From positions 1 to 7,230 of the forward strand of contig RGAX01000144.1 of the NCBI GenBank assembly GCA_009919985.1: a DNA stretch of 7,230 bases, given 5' to 3'. Shown one piece after another: positions 1 to 5,720 of this stretch (position 1 is the stretch's first letter; the number at the start of each line of letters is the position of its first letter). This DNA comes from Opitutaceae bacterium (GTDB lineage Bacteria; Verrucomicrobiota; Verrucomicrobiia; Opitutales; Opitutaceae). The notes beneath the pieces were generated by a model, which searched no databases, had not been told where the DNA came from, and saw only the letters and a program-made list of their open reading frames with translations. The translations under genes and the position numbers were made by a program.

Positions 1-9
1 TTTTGTCCC

Positions 10-50
10 GCAGGCCGCTCTACTTCGGTGGAGCGGCCTGCTTTGTGATT
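10..50 (+). terminator. Intrinsic terminator with UUCG tetraloop
   Basis: Bases 10-23 pair with 28-41 to give a 14-bp GC-rich stem containing a single G-U wobble. The loop is TTCG at 24-27, closed by a C-G pair, which is the classic extra-stable C(UUCG)G tetraloop. A short T-rich tail (tttgtgatt) follows on the + strand. The U-tract is imperfect, but no comparable T-run follows on the - strand. It most likely ends a + strand gene lying left of the window and insulates the Sel1 gene from it. Confidence 0.7.
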
Positions 51-62
51 GCTCCGCTACCA

Positions 63-87
63 CGTGCAACCCGAGCCTGATTGCACG
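63..87. promoter_or_regulatory. Inverted repeat in the leader of the Sel1 gene
   Basis: The perfect 7-bp inverted repeat CGTGCAA (63-69) / TTGCACG (81-87) has an 11-nt spacer and ends 14 bases before the ATG at 102. It could be an operator for a dimeric regulator or a small leader hairpin. There is no T-run, so it is not a terminator. The short arms could also be chance in GC-rich DNA. Confidence 0.25.
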
Positions 88-101
88 GTCCAATTTTTGC
101 C

Positions 102-834
102 ATGAAACTTTGTCTCGCGCTTTTCTGCACCGCGTCCGCCTTGGCCGCTGCCACCCCCGGCGCCCAAACCGACACTCCGGTTAAAATCACGGCCGCCGAG
201 CGCGTGCCGTGGACTAACCTCGCTGAACTCGAACGCTACGCGGCCAACGGCCACCTCAAAGCCTGCGCGCAACTGGGCGAGCAACTCGCGCGCGGCGACG
301 GCGTCCTGCAAGACACCGCGCGCGCCCTCCCACTTTTAGAACACGCTGCCCGTGGCGGTATCCTTGGGCATGATCTACGACGATGGCCAAGGCGTCCCGC
401 CAGACCGGCGCCGCGCCCTGGATTATTTCCGCGCCGCGGCCGCGGCCGGAGAGGCCGAGGGATTTTTTAATGTCGGGGCGGCCTATGTCGGCGCCCACGG
501 AGTCAAACGCGACTACACCGAGGGTCTGGCCTGGCTGATCCTCGCCGCCCAACGCGGCGCCGGAGGCGACACGGTAACAACCGTACGAGCCCGCATCCAA
601 AAACTGCGCCATCCCGAATGGATCACGGCCGCCGAGGCCCGGGCACCCGCCATCGCGCGCGAACTCGCCGCCGCCCCACCCGCCTCTTTTTTGCCCGCGC
701 TCGCTGAAGATTCCGCTTTTCCGGCACCCAAACCAGAAACGATCGCCCCTACCGCGCTCCCAAAAACTACCACGCCGCCCGCGCTTGATTTGCCCGTGCT
801 TTCGCCGCCGCAAATCACGCCCGCCACGCTCTAA
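102..834 (+). pseudogene. Exported Sel1-repeat protein, frameshifted
   Basis: The intact first part reads from ATG 102 with a signal peptide (MKLCLALFCTASALAA, likely cleaved after an A-L-A site near residue 16), so the product would be exported. Sel1 repeat 1 follows (LGEQLARGDGVLQD, then ALPLLEHAA). Near base 357 the frame breaks: the coding sense continues one frame over with SLGMIYDDGQGV (repeat 2) and GFFNVGAAYVGAHGV (repeat 3), then a proline-rich C-terminal tail ending at TAA 832-834. Sel1 repeats are alpha/alpha solenoids that mediate protein-protein contacts; no specific partner can be named. In repeat 1, nine residues separate the AA and LG landmarks; in repeat 2 only 13 nt remain, so about 14 nt are missing, which also explains the frame. 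An upstream in-frame TTG at 81 is less likely because it would precede the signal peptide. No Shine-Dalgarno is visible. The break may be real decay or a sequence error. Confidence 0.75.
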
Positions 835-838
835 ATTT

Positions 839-1420
839 ATGCCTAAATTTCTCGCTGGCATCGCCCTCGCCTTGTTTGCCCTCACGGTCCGCGGCGTGGA
901 GCCGGCCGAAATTCGCGTGGTGCTCGAAACTTCCCGCGGGGAAATCGAACTCGCGCTCGATCCGATCCACGCGCCCGCCACCACGGCCAATTTCCTGCGT
1001 TACGTCGCGACCGGCCTCTACGACCAAGGCGTCTTTCATCGCACCGTCACGCCAGACAACCAGCCCGACAAAAAAATCCGCATCGAGGTCATCCAAGCCG
1101 GCATCGATCCCAACCGCACCAAACTCGACGGTCCGCCCATCGCCCTTGAACGCACCCGCGACACTGGCCTCAAACACCGCGACGGTACGATCTCGATGGC
1201 CCGCGACGGCCCCGACACGGCGACGTCAGATTTTTTCATCTGCCTAGGCGCTCAACCGGAGCTCGATTTTGGCGGCCTGCGCAACCCCGACGGCCAAGGC
1301 TTCGCCGCCTTTGGCCACGTGATCCGTGGACTGGAGGTGGTACGCGCCATCCAAAAAGCGCCCGCTGAAGGTCAGTCGCTCAAGCCGCCGGTAAAAATCC
1401 TGCGCGCTAGGCGCTTATAA
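839..1420 (+). CDS. Exported cyclophilin-type peptidyl-prolyl isomerase
   Basis: This 193-residue protein catalyses cis-trans isomerisation of X-Pro bonds, presumably in extracytoplasmic protein folding. An N-terminal hydrophobic segment (LAGIALALFALTV, residues 5-17) looks like a signal peptide. Cyclophilin landmarks appear in order: ANFLRYVATGLYDQGVFHR (50-68; R68 matches the catalytic Arg55 of human CypA), VIQAG (84-88; Q86 matches Gln63), GTISMAR (116-122), SDFFI (130-134; F133 matches Phe113) and GFAAFGHVIRGLEVV (154-168). The usual Gln of SQFFI is Asp131, a variant I associate with a bacterial subfamily carrying the SDFFICLG signature. The ATG at 839 was chosen because it directly begins the signal peptide; a longer frame from 785 would add a charged leader overlapping the upstream gene. 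Only 4 bp separate it from the Sel1 stop codon, so the two were probably co-transcribed. Confidence 0.9.
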   Translation: MPKFLAGIALALFALTVRGVEPAEIRVVLETSRGEIELALDPIHAPATTANFLRYVATGLYDQGVFHRTVTPDNQPDKKIRIEVIQAGIDPNRTKLDGPPIALERTRDTGLKHRDGTISMARDGPDTATSDFFICLGAQPELDFGGLRNPDGQGFAAFGHVIRGLEVVRAIQKAPAEGQSLKPPVKILRARRL

Positions 1421-1530
1421 TTTTTACGGCGCGCTGTCCGCTCGCGCGAATTCGCTCAAGCGCGGCCTTGCGCCATCATCGCTTCGGCGCACGCTCATCC
1501 CTCGGTCCTGCGCGCCGACCGATCGCAATC

Positions 1531-2352
1531 ATGTCACCGCTTCTCTACGAATCTCACAGCCACACCACCCTCTGCAAACACGCGCACGGCACGCCCGCTG
1601 AATACGCCCTGCAAGCGGAGGCTCGCGGGCTTAAGGGGATCATTTTCACCTGTCATTGCCCGCTGCCGGACGGTCTTAGTCTCCAATACCGGATGAGTCC
1701 GGAGGAATACCCGGCCTACGTCGCCCTGATCGCGCGCACGCGCGAAGAATTTGCCGGTCGCATCGATGTGCGCCTGGGGCTTGAGAGTGATTTTCTGCCC
1801 GGCTTCGGTCTGGAACCTTGGCTGCGCGAACTTCACGCCCGCGAGCCGCTCCACCACGTGCTTGGTTCCGTGCACATGCAGATGGCCCCCTACAAGGCCC
1901 GGTATTTCAACGGCGACCCTTTCGCTTATCAACGCACCTATTTCGAACATCTCGCGCTCTGCGCCGAGAGCGGGCTTTTCGATACGATCGCGCACCCTGA
2001 TCTGGTGAAAAACGAGTCGCCCGCTGATTGGGATTTCGCCCGCATCCAACCCGATATCGAGCGCGCCCTCGACCGGATCGCCGCCACCGGCGTCGCGATG
2101 GAAATCAACACCAGTGGACTCAACAAAGCCCTCCCTGAGATGAACCCTGGCCCCACGATGCTCGCGCTGATGCGCGCGCGCCAGATCCCGGTTGTCATCG
2201 GCGCCGATGCACACCGCCCCGCCCGCGTCGGGGATAATTACAAAACCGCTCTCGGTCACCTTCAAGCCGCCGGCTACACCGAAGTGAATTTCTTCCTGGA
2301 GCGCCAACGCCAGTCTGTCGCCATCAGCGATGCACTCGCCTCACTGAGATAA
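1531..2352 (+). CDS. hisJ: Histidinol-phosphatase, PHP family (HisJ type)
   Basis: This 273-residue PHP-domain metal-dependent phosphatase matches the usual length of HisJ proteins (about 270). HisJ converts L-histidinol phosphate to L-histidinol plus phosphate, the penultimate step of histidine synthesis, in the cytoplasm. Metal-binding motifs are all present: H9-x-H11 with H17/H19, H42 in TCHCP, E85 in GLESDF, H115 in LGSVH, H155 in AHPDL, and D226/H228 in GADAH. EINTSG at 191-196 is typical of the HisJ branch. The ATG at 1531 immediately precedes the conserved YESHSHT start; an upstream frame from 1468 adds 21 unconserved residues. There is no Shine-Dalgarno. No other histidine gene is in the window, so it appears to stand alone, and a related PHP phosphoesterase with another substrate is possible. 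It begins 110 bp after the isomerase gene. Confidence 0.85.
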   Translation: MSPLLYESHSHTTLCKHAHGTPAEYALQAEARGLKGIIFTCHCPLPDGLSLQYRMSPEEYPAYVALIARTREEFAGRIDVRLGLESDFLPGFGLEPWLRELHAREPLHHVLGSVHMQMAPYKARYFNGDPFAYQRTYFEHLALCAESGLFDTIAHPDLVKNESPADWDFARIQPDIERALDRIAATGVAMEINTSGLNKALPEMNPGPTMLALMRARQIPVVIGADAHRPARVGDNYKTALGHLQAAGYTEVNFFLERQRQSVAISDALASLR

Positions 2353-2354
2353 AA

Positions 2355-2412
2355 GCTCGGTTTTGCTCGAAATCTAGCTTGATAGTGCTCGATTTTGTAT
2401 GATAGTGCTCGG
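2355..2412 (+). promoter_or_regulatory. Phased GCTCG repeats and promoter-like element before the XRE gene
   Basis: In the AT-rich gap between hisJ and the XRE gene, GCTCG occurs four times (2355, 2365, 2387, 2407), spaced 10, 22 and 20 bp, close to whole helical turns. The last two lie in a perfect 12-bp direct repeat, TGATAGTGCTCG, at 2380-2391 and 2400-2411. A good -10-like hexamer TATGAT (2398-2403) overlaps the second copy, about 20 bases before the ATG at 2424; TTGATA at 2379-2384 resembles a -35 but is only 13 bp away. Known practice in type II toxin-antitoxin loci is autorepression by the antitoxin's HTH domain, so an operator here is plausible. Binding is inferred. Confidence 0.5.
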
Positions 2413-2423
2413 TAATAAACTTC

Positions 2424-2960
2424 ATGTGCATCTTAGAAATCATCGCTGAACGTAGAATTGGGATTGAGCAACTCGCTTCCCGGCCAGCCTTGCGCGCCTT
2501 TCTTGTTAAAGCGGATCGTGTCGCGCAAAGCGCCACACCGAGCGAGGATGAAAAAGCGCGGATAGAGTCCATCGTTGAACTCTGCTTCGAATACGACCGC
2601 GAGACCGATCCCCTAGAGAAAACCAACATACTGCGCACCCTGGAGGAGATTAGCGCCAATGCCCCCTTGGAATTAACCACCACGACCGTAGAGGACTGGG
2701 ACCAAAAACTCGCAGCCGAAAGCCGAACCTATGCGAAAGCCGCCGCCCACGACGCGCAACGCCTCGCGGCCTTCCGCAAGAAATACTTCTCCCACCGCGC
2801 CAAAGTCGGCCTCGAAACCCAAGCTGCCGTCGCCCAAAAGTCCGGCCTGCGCCGTAGCTACATCGCGGTCATCGAGACCGGTGAGCACTTCCCGCAGCAG
2901 AAAACCCTGCAAAAACTCGCCGCTGCTTTCGGCGTCGATGTCAGCGACCTACTGCCTTGA
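2424..2960 (+). CDS. XRE-family HTH protein, probable antitoxin
   Basis: This protein has 178 residues. The C-terminal part (about 118-178) is a Cro/C1-type helix-turn-helix: helix 2/3 region TQAAVAQKSGLRRSYIAVIE, then GEH, then TLQKLAAAFGVDVSDLLP, which is the typical XRE ending. Residues 1-110 form a mostly helical, acidic extension (EDEKARIESI, DPLEKTNILRTLEEI, EDWDQKL) that I do not recognise; it could be the toxin-binding part. Typical HigA antitoxins are about 100 residues, so this is long. ATG 2424 is the first start after the putative promoter; a shorter start within the frame cannot be excluded. The stop codon lies inside the 3' end of the opposing toxin-like gene, a 12-bp tail-to-tail overlap. 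The first codons (TTA, AGA, ATT) are AT-rich: bases 2341-2460 are 38% GC by my count, against about 60% in hisJ. The HTH is certain; the antitoxin role is inferred from its neighbour. Confidence 0.8.
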   Translation: MCILEIIAERRIGIEQLASRPALRAFLVKADRVAQSATPSEDEKARIESIVELCFEYDRETDPLEKTNILRTLEEISANAPLELTTTTVEDWDQKLAAESRTYAKAAAHDAQRLAAFRKKYFSHRAKVGLETQAAVAQKSGLRRSYIAVIETGEHFPQQKTLQKLAAAFGVDVSDLLP

Positions 2961-3341
2961 TTTCCAGGGATGCCCGCCCGCCGCGAGCAACGCTTTGAGC
3001 TGCCGGATCCGGTGATTGGCGCGGTGAATATCGGCGACCGAGATCTTGTTGGTCTTCTTCCAAAACAGGTCGACGATGTAGATGACCTTCCCAGCATCAT
3101 GAACCCAAAAGATAGCCCTCAACCAACCCTGCTGGTTGATCACCTTCCCCTTTAGACGTAGTTCGACGCCATCGCCGCAAGGCTCAAGATTCAGGTCCGG
3201 CACGTCAGGATAAAATCTTAGCAGGCGGACCAGTTTGATTCCCTCTTGCAGCTGCGCCGGCGACAGCAGCTTCTTAGCCTCGCGTTGGGTTATAGGAAGC
3301 GGAAGCAGGCGGTAGCGCTTAACCCGAGGCGGAAGATTCAT
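2949..3341 (-). CDS. RelE/HigB-like toxin (Gp49/DUF891-type)
   Basis: This 130-residue protein reads from ATG at 3341 (a TTG one codon upstream is also in frame). Residues 57-115 carry the RelE/HigB-superfamily pattern: a GDGVELRLKGK strand, then LRAIFWVHDAGKVIYIVDLF, then the basic WKKTNKI segment and the helix SVADIHRANHRIRQLKALL. Members of this fold are ribosome-dependent mRNA endonucleases or related growth inhibitors; basic residues such as R75, K95 and K96 are candidates for RNA contact. The N-terminal 50 residues are longer than in compact HigB proteins. The gene faces the XRE gene and overlaps it by 12 bp, an unusual convergent arrangement for this family. There is no Shine-Dalgarno; an AT-rich palindrome lies 5 bp upstream of the start. 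Base composition is lower than the flanks (48% GC in 3061-3120 by count). Superfamily membership is by pattern recognition; activity is unproven. Confidence 0.75.
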   Translation of the reverse strand: MNLPPRVKRYRLLPLPITQREAKKLLSPAQLQEGIKLVRLLRFYPDVPDLNLEPCGDGVELRLKGKVINQQGWLRAIFWVHDAGKVIYIVDLFWKKTNKISVADIHRANHRIRQLKALLAAGGHPWKSRQ

Positions 3342-3343
3342 CA

Positions 3344-3361
3344 AATTTTAACGTTAAATTT
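3344..3361 (-). promoter_or_regulatory. AT-rich palindrome at the toxin start
   Basis: TTTAACGTTAAA at 3347-3358 is a perfect 12-bp palindrome, extending to 3344-3361 with one mismatched pair. It sits 5 bp upstream of the toxin ATG. On the - strand it contains TAAAAT, a -10-like hexamer that would put the transcript start at or very near the ATG. A dimeric repressor bound here would block initiation. It shares no sequence with the GCTCG repeats upstream of the XRE gene. Confidence 0.45.
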
Positions 3362-3382
3362 CAGGAGCCGGGATCAGTGGAA

Positions 3383-3407
3383 CGGGGCCACGAACGCCCC
3401 GGGTTTT
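3383..3407 (+). terminator. Terminator-like hairpin facing the + strand
   Basis: CGGGGC (3383-3388) pairs with GCCCCG (3396-3401) around a 7-nt loop, followed by GG and then TTTT and CTCT on the + strand. The - strand side has no T-run, so orientation is +. The nearest upstream + strand gene is the XRE gene, which ends more than 400 bp earlier across the antisense of the toxin gene. The stem is short but entirely GC, and the U-tract is modest. Confidence 0.5.
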
Positions 3408-3816
3408 CTCTGAGCCGGAATCATGCCGTTGAAGAGCTAGGCGCCCAAAGGCTAACCGTTTTTTGTCGTAGATTTTGTGAAACATGGAGGAAGTGCCACG
3501 ACTGATGATGGGCGAATAAATTGCGACGATGAGTCAACTCCAACCTGGGTGAGAACTTCGACTCAACGGGCGCTTGGGCGGCGCACCTCTGTCGCTCATC
3601 GATTACGTGGTCGTGTAGGAGCTCTCTCATCTGCTTTGTAGCGAAACGGCGCGCGCATTGAGCGAAAACTGCATCGCGTGATGTCCGACTACATGGTCCG
3701 CGAGCGGGCGCTTACATAGATCGACGCGGAGATGATTTTCTGGATTTCAAGCAAGGCTGCTTACTTCAAGCTGAGATTGCCGCCGGCTAAACCTCTCGTA
3801 GCGTCAAATTCCTCCC
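3408..3816. other. Long intergenic region without a recognised gene
   Basis: This stretch lies between the toxin's upstream region and rlmN. All reading frames are short; the longest open stretch is about 69 codons on the - strand (3421-3630), with no recognisable family and no supported start. Composition is lower than in the flanking genes (48% GC in 3481-3540 by count). I see no tRNA, IS terminal repeat, or tandem repeat. It could hold the rlmN promoter plus decayed remnants of an insertion that came with the toxin-antitoxin island, or a small RNA; none of these is demonstrated. Confidence 0.4.
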
Positions 3817-4881
3817 ATGTCCGCGCCGCGCCTCATCAATCTCTACGACCTGACCCGCGAGCAGTTGCGCCTGCAACTGGTGCGCTGGGAGCTGAACCCG
3901 GTCCACGTCGCCCGGCTCTGGAATTACCTGTATATCGAACTCGCCGCCTCGCTCGAGGCGATGCCCGAGCTCCCGCCTAAACTCCGCGCGCGCCTCGCCG
4001 CTGAGACCCAACTCGGAGTTTTGCCCACGGCGCTCGAGACCGCTTCGAGTGACGGCTTCACCCATAAATATCTGCTCGCGCTAGAGGACGCCGAAAAAAT
4101 CGAAACCGTACTCATGCGTTTTACCGGCCGCGTGACCGCGTGCGTGAGTAGCCAAGTGGGTTGCGCGATGGGCTGCGTCTTCTGCGCGACCGGCCAGATG
4201 GGTTACACGCGTCACTTAACGCCGGGCGAGATCGTGGCCCAAGCCGTGCATGTCGCCCGAGCCTTACGCACCGCGCGCGACCCGCAACGTCTCCGCAACA
4301 TTGTGCTCATGGGCATGGGTGAACCGCTCCACAATTACGATGCCGTGATGACGGCGATCGACATCTTGCGCGACGAAACGGGCCTGGCGCTCGGAGCCGA
4401 GCGGATCACGTTGAGCACGGTCGGCGTCGTACCCGGTATCCTGCGCCTCGCCGCCGAAAAACGCCCGTTGCACCTGGCCGTCTCGCTGCACGCCGCCACG
4501 CAAGCGGAGCGCGCCGCGCTCGTGCCCGCCGCCAAAAAATGGCCACTCGAGGAACTCATGGCTGCATGCCGCACGTACAGCGAGACGACGGGGCGCCGTA
4601 TTTTTTACGAGTGGACGCTAATCGAGGGGAAAAATGATTCCGAAGCGCATGCGCGCGCGGTGGGCGAACTGCTCCGCGGGCTTTCGGCCCAAGTAAATCT
4701 CATCCCGCTCAATCCGACGAGCGGCTATGCGGGCGCGCCCACTCGGAGCGATGCGGCGAAACGTTTCCAAAAAATCCTCGCCGACGAATTCCAGCTGCCC
4801 AGCACGGTACGTCAACGGCGCGGGATCGATATCGCCGCCGGCTGCGGTCAACTCGCCGTAGCGGAAGCCGGCAGTATCTAA
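3817..4881 (+). CDS. rlmN: 23S rRNA / tRNA adenine-C2 methyltransferase RlmN
   Basis: This 354-residue radical-SAM enzyme methylates C2 of A2503 in 23S rRNA and of A37 in some tRNAs (E. coli numbering), which supports translational fidelity. The [4Fe-4S] cluster motif CAMGCVFC supplies C116, C120 and C123. The two catalytic cysteines are present: C109 in TACVSSQVGC (equivalent to E. coli C118) and C343 in RRGIDIAAGCGQL (equivalent to C355). The SAM-binding MGMGEP motif is at 165-170. IDILRDETGL, ITLSTVGVVPGI and LHLAVSLHA complete the family pattern, and length is normal. ATG 3817 begins MSAPRLINLYDLTREQL, which matches the usual N-terminal accessory domain. No Shine-Dalgarno precedes it. The gene appears monocistronic, converging on the alkylation-repair gene with a 27-bp gap. 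Confidence 0.97.
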   Translation: MSAPRLINLYDLTREQLRLQLVRWELNPVHVARLWNYLYIELAASLEAMPELPPKLRARLAAETQLGVLPTALETASSDGFTHKYLLALEDAEKIETVLMRFTGRVTACVSSQVGCAMGCVFCATGQMGYTRHLTPGEIVAQAVHVARALRTARDPQRLRNIVLMGMGEPLHNYDAVMTAIDILRDETGLALGAERITLSTVGVVPGILRLAAEKRPLHLAVSLHAATQAERAALVPAAKKWPLEELMAACRTYSETTGRRIFYEWTLIEGKNDSEAHARAVGELLRGLSAQVNLIPLNPTSGYAGAPTRSDAAKRFQKILADEFQLPSTVRQRRGIDIAAGCGQLAVAEAGSI

Positions 4882-4891
4882 AAAAGCACTA

Positions 4892-4917
4892 GCGATCGAC
4901 GCCTCGCGTTATTTTTT
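4892..4917 (+). terminator. Possible weak terminator after rlmN
   Basis: GCGA (4892-4895) and TCGC (4904-4907) can form a 4-bp stem with an 8-nt loop, followed by GTTA and T6 (4912-4917). It lies in the 27-bp gap between the convergent rlmN and alkylation-repair genes. The T-run falls inside the last codons (Lys-Lys) of the opposing gene. A6 at 4880-4885 could likewise serve the - strand. The stem is too short to be sure. Confidence 0.3.
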
Positions 4918-5559
4918 CAGCACGCTGAGTGCTTCTTTCGAGATCCAACGAGCGGCGGGCGCGGTGAGTTTACCGATGCGTTTCGCCTCGGCCGTGGCGG
5001 CTTTGTGAAGCACAGGATTACGTTTACCGATCTGGCTGAGGGCCCAGGCGACGGCTTTTTTGACGTAAAGACGTTCGTCGATCGCTTCGCGCGTAAACGC
5101 AGGGAAGAAGGCGACGAACACATCGTCGGTGAGATCTTTGCGGTGCACAGCCATACCGGCCATGGTGGCGAAGCCCGCGCGTTTCATGAACTCGCCTTGG
5201 CGGGTGGTCCAGAGTTGGGCCTTGGTGGCGGCGAAGGGAGTGCGATCGACTAAAAAGGCCAAGGCATCGGTGAGGGCCCAGCTGTCGCACTCGCGCACCC
5301 AGCGCTCGGATTGATCGCGCGTGAGACGCGCGGGATCGGCGATCAACGTGGCTAGGATGCGGGCGTCGTGGATGTCAGAAATCCACAGATCGAGCGCGAG
5401 CGGATGATTGGTGCCTTGCTTGCGGGCGAGGTCGCGGAGCACCGGCATGGTGAGACCGAGGGTCTCGGTGCGCGGCTCGATGCCGGAGCGTTTTTGCGCC
5501 GCAATGCCGCTCTCGCTGCGAAGCGAACGGAGGTGAGAAATGAGTTCAGGAGCAGTCAT
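4909..5559 (-). CDS. DNA alkylation repair protein, AlkD-like
   Basis: This 216-residue, all-helical protein belongs to the DNA alkylation repair (HEAT-like ALK repeat) family. Members such as Bacillus AlkD are glycosylases that excise positively charged N3- and N7-alkylpurines without base flipping. W94-x3-D98 in DSWALTDAL and W172 in YVKKAVAWALSQIGKRNP reproduce the spacing of AlkD W109, D113 and W187 (4 and 74 residues). R127 in FMKRAG is a candidate for the AlkD active-site arginine, but its spacing differs, so alignment is needed. Length is typical. The ATG at 5559 gives the expected N-terminus; no Shine-Dalgarno is present. It converges on rlmN and lies 161 bp downstream of the TPR gene on the same strand, with an A/T-rich gap between, so it probably has its own promoter. 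Family confidence is high; catalytic competence is inferred. Confidence 0.9.
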   Translation of the reverse strand: MTAPELISHLRSLRSESGIAAQKRSGIEPRTETLGLTMPVLRDLARKQGTNHPLALDLWISDIHDARILATLIADPARLTRDQSERWVRECDSWALTDALAFLVDRTPFAATKAQLWTTRQGEFMKRAGFATMAGMAVHRKDLTDDVFVAFFPAFTREAIDERLYVKKAVAWALSQIGKRNPVLHKAATAEAKRIGKLTAPAARWISKEALSVLKK

Positions 5560-5720
5560 GGGCGGACAGGAAAGGCTGGATCATCGTGATTTAGAGGAAA
5601 CACGCAAGACCGTGAAATCAGGTGAAGCAAAAAAAACCAAGTGGGCATTCGGCCAATTTATCGCAAAATCTTAAATTTGGGCGGGTTTTAGGTGGGTAAT
5701 TTGCCGGCCGAGCGGCCCGT

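Noticed and set aside
352..834. Second half of the Sel1 gene as an independent gene starting at GTG 352.
   Set aside because: It begins in the middle of a Sel1 repeat, has no signal peptide or ribosome-binding site, and fits as the continuation of the gene starting at 102.
256..990. Long - strand open frame of 244 codons opposite the Sel1 and cyclophilin genes.
   Set aside because: Arg/Gly-rich composition with no family pattern, and it lies opposite two well-supported genes; an antisense shadow typical of GC-rich DNA.
1469..1491. Hairpin TGCGCC / GGCGCA between the cyclophilin and hisJ genes.
   Set aside because: No T-run on either side and short arms; ordinary for sequence this GC-rich.
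3421..3630. 69-codon - strand open frame in the gap before rlmN, considered as a small gene or transposase remnant.
   Set aside because: No recognisable motif, no supported start and no conserved context; kept only as part of the unexplained intergenic region.
5629..5660. T8 run on the - strand (A8 at 5629-5636) as a terminator for the TPR gene.
   Set aside because: The preceding sequence forms only a 3-4 bp stem with wobbles; it may equally be part of the AT-rich promoter region of the alkylation-repair gene.
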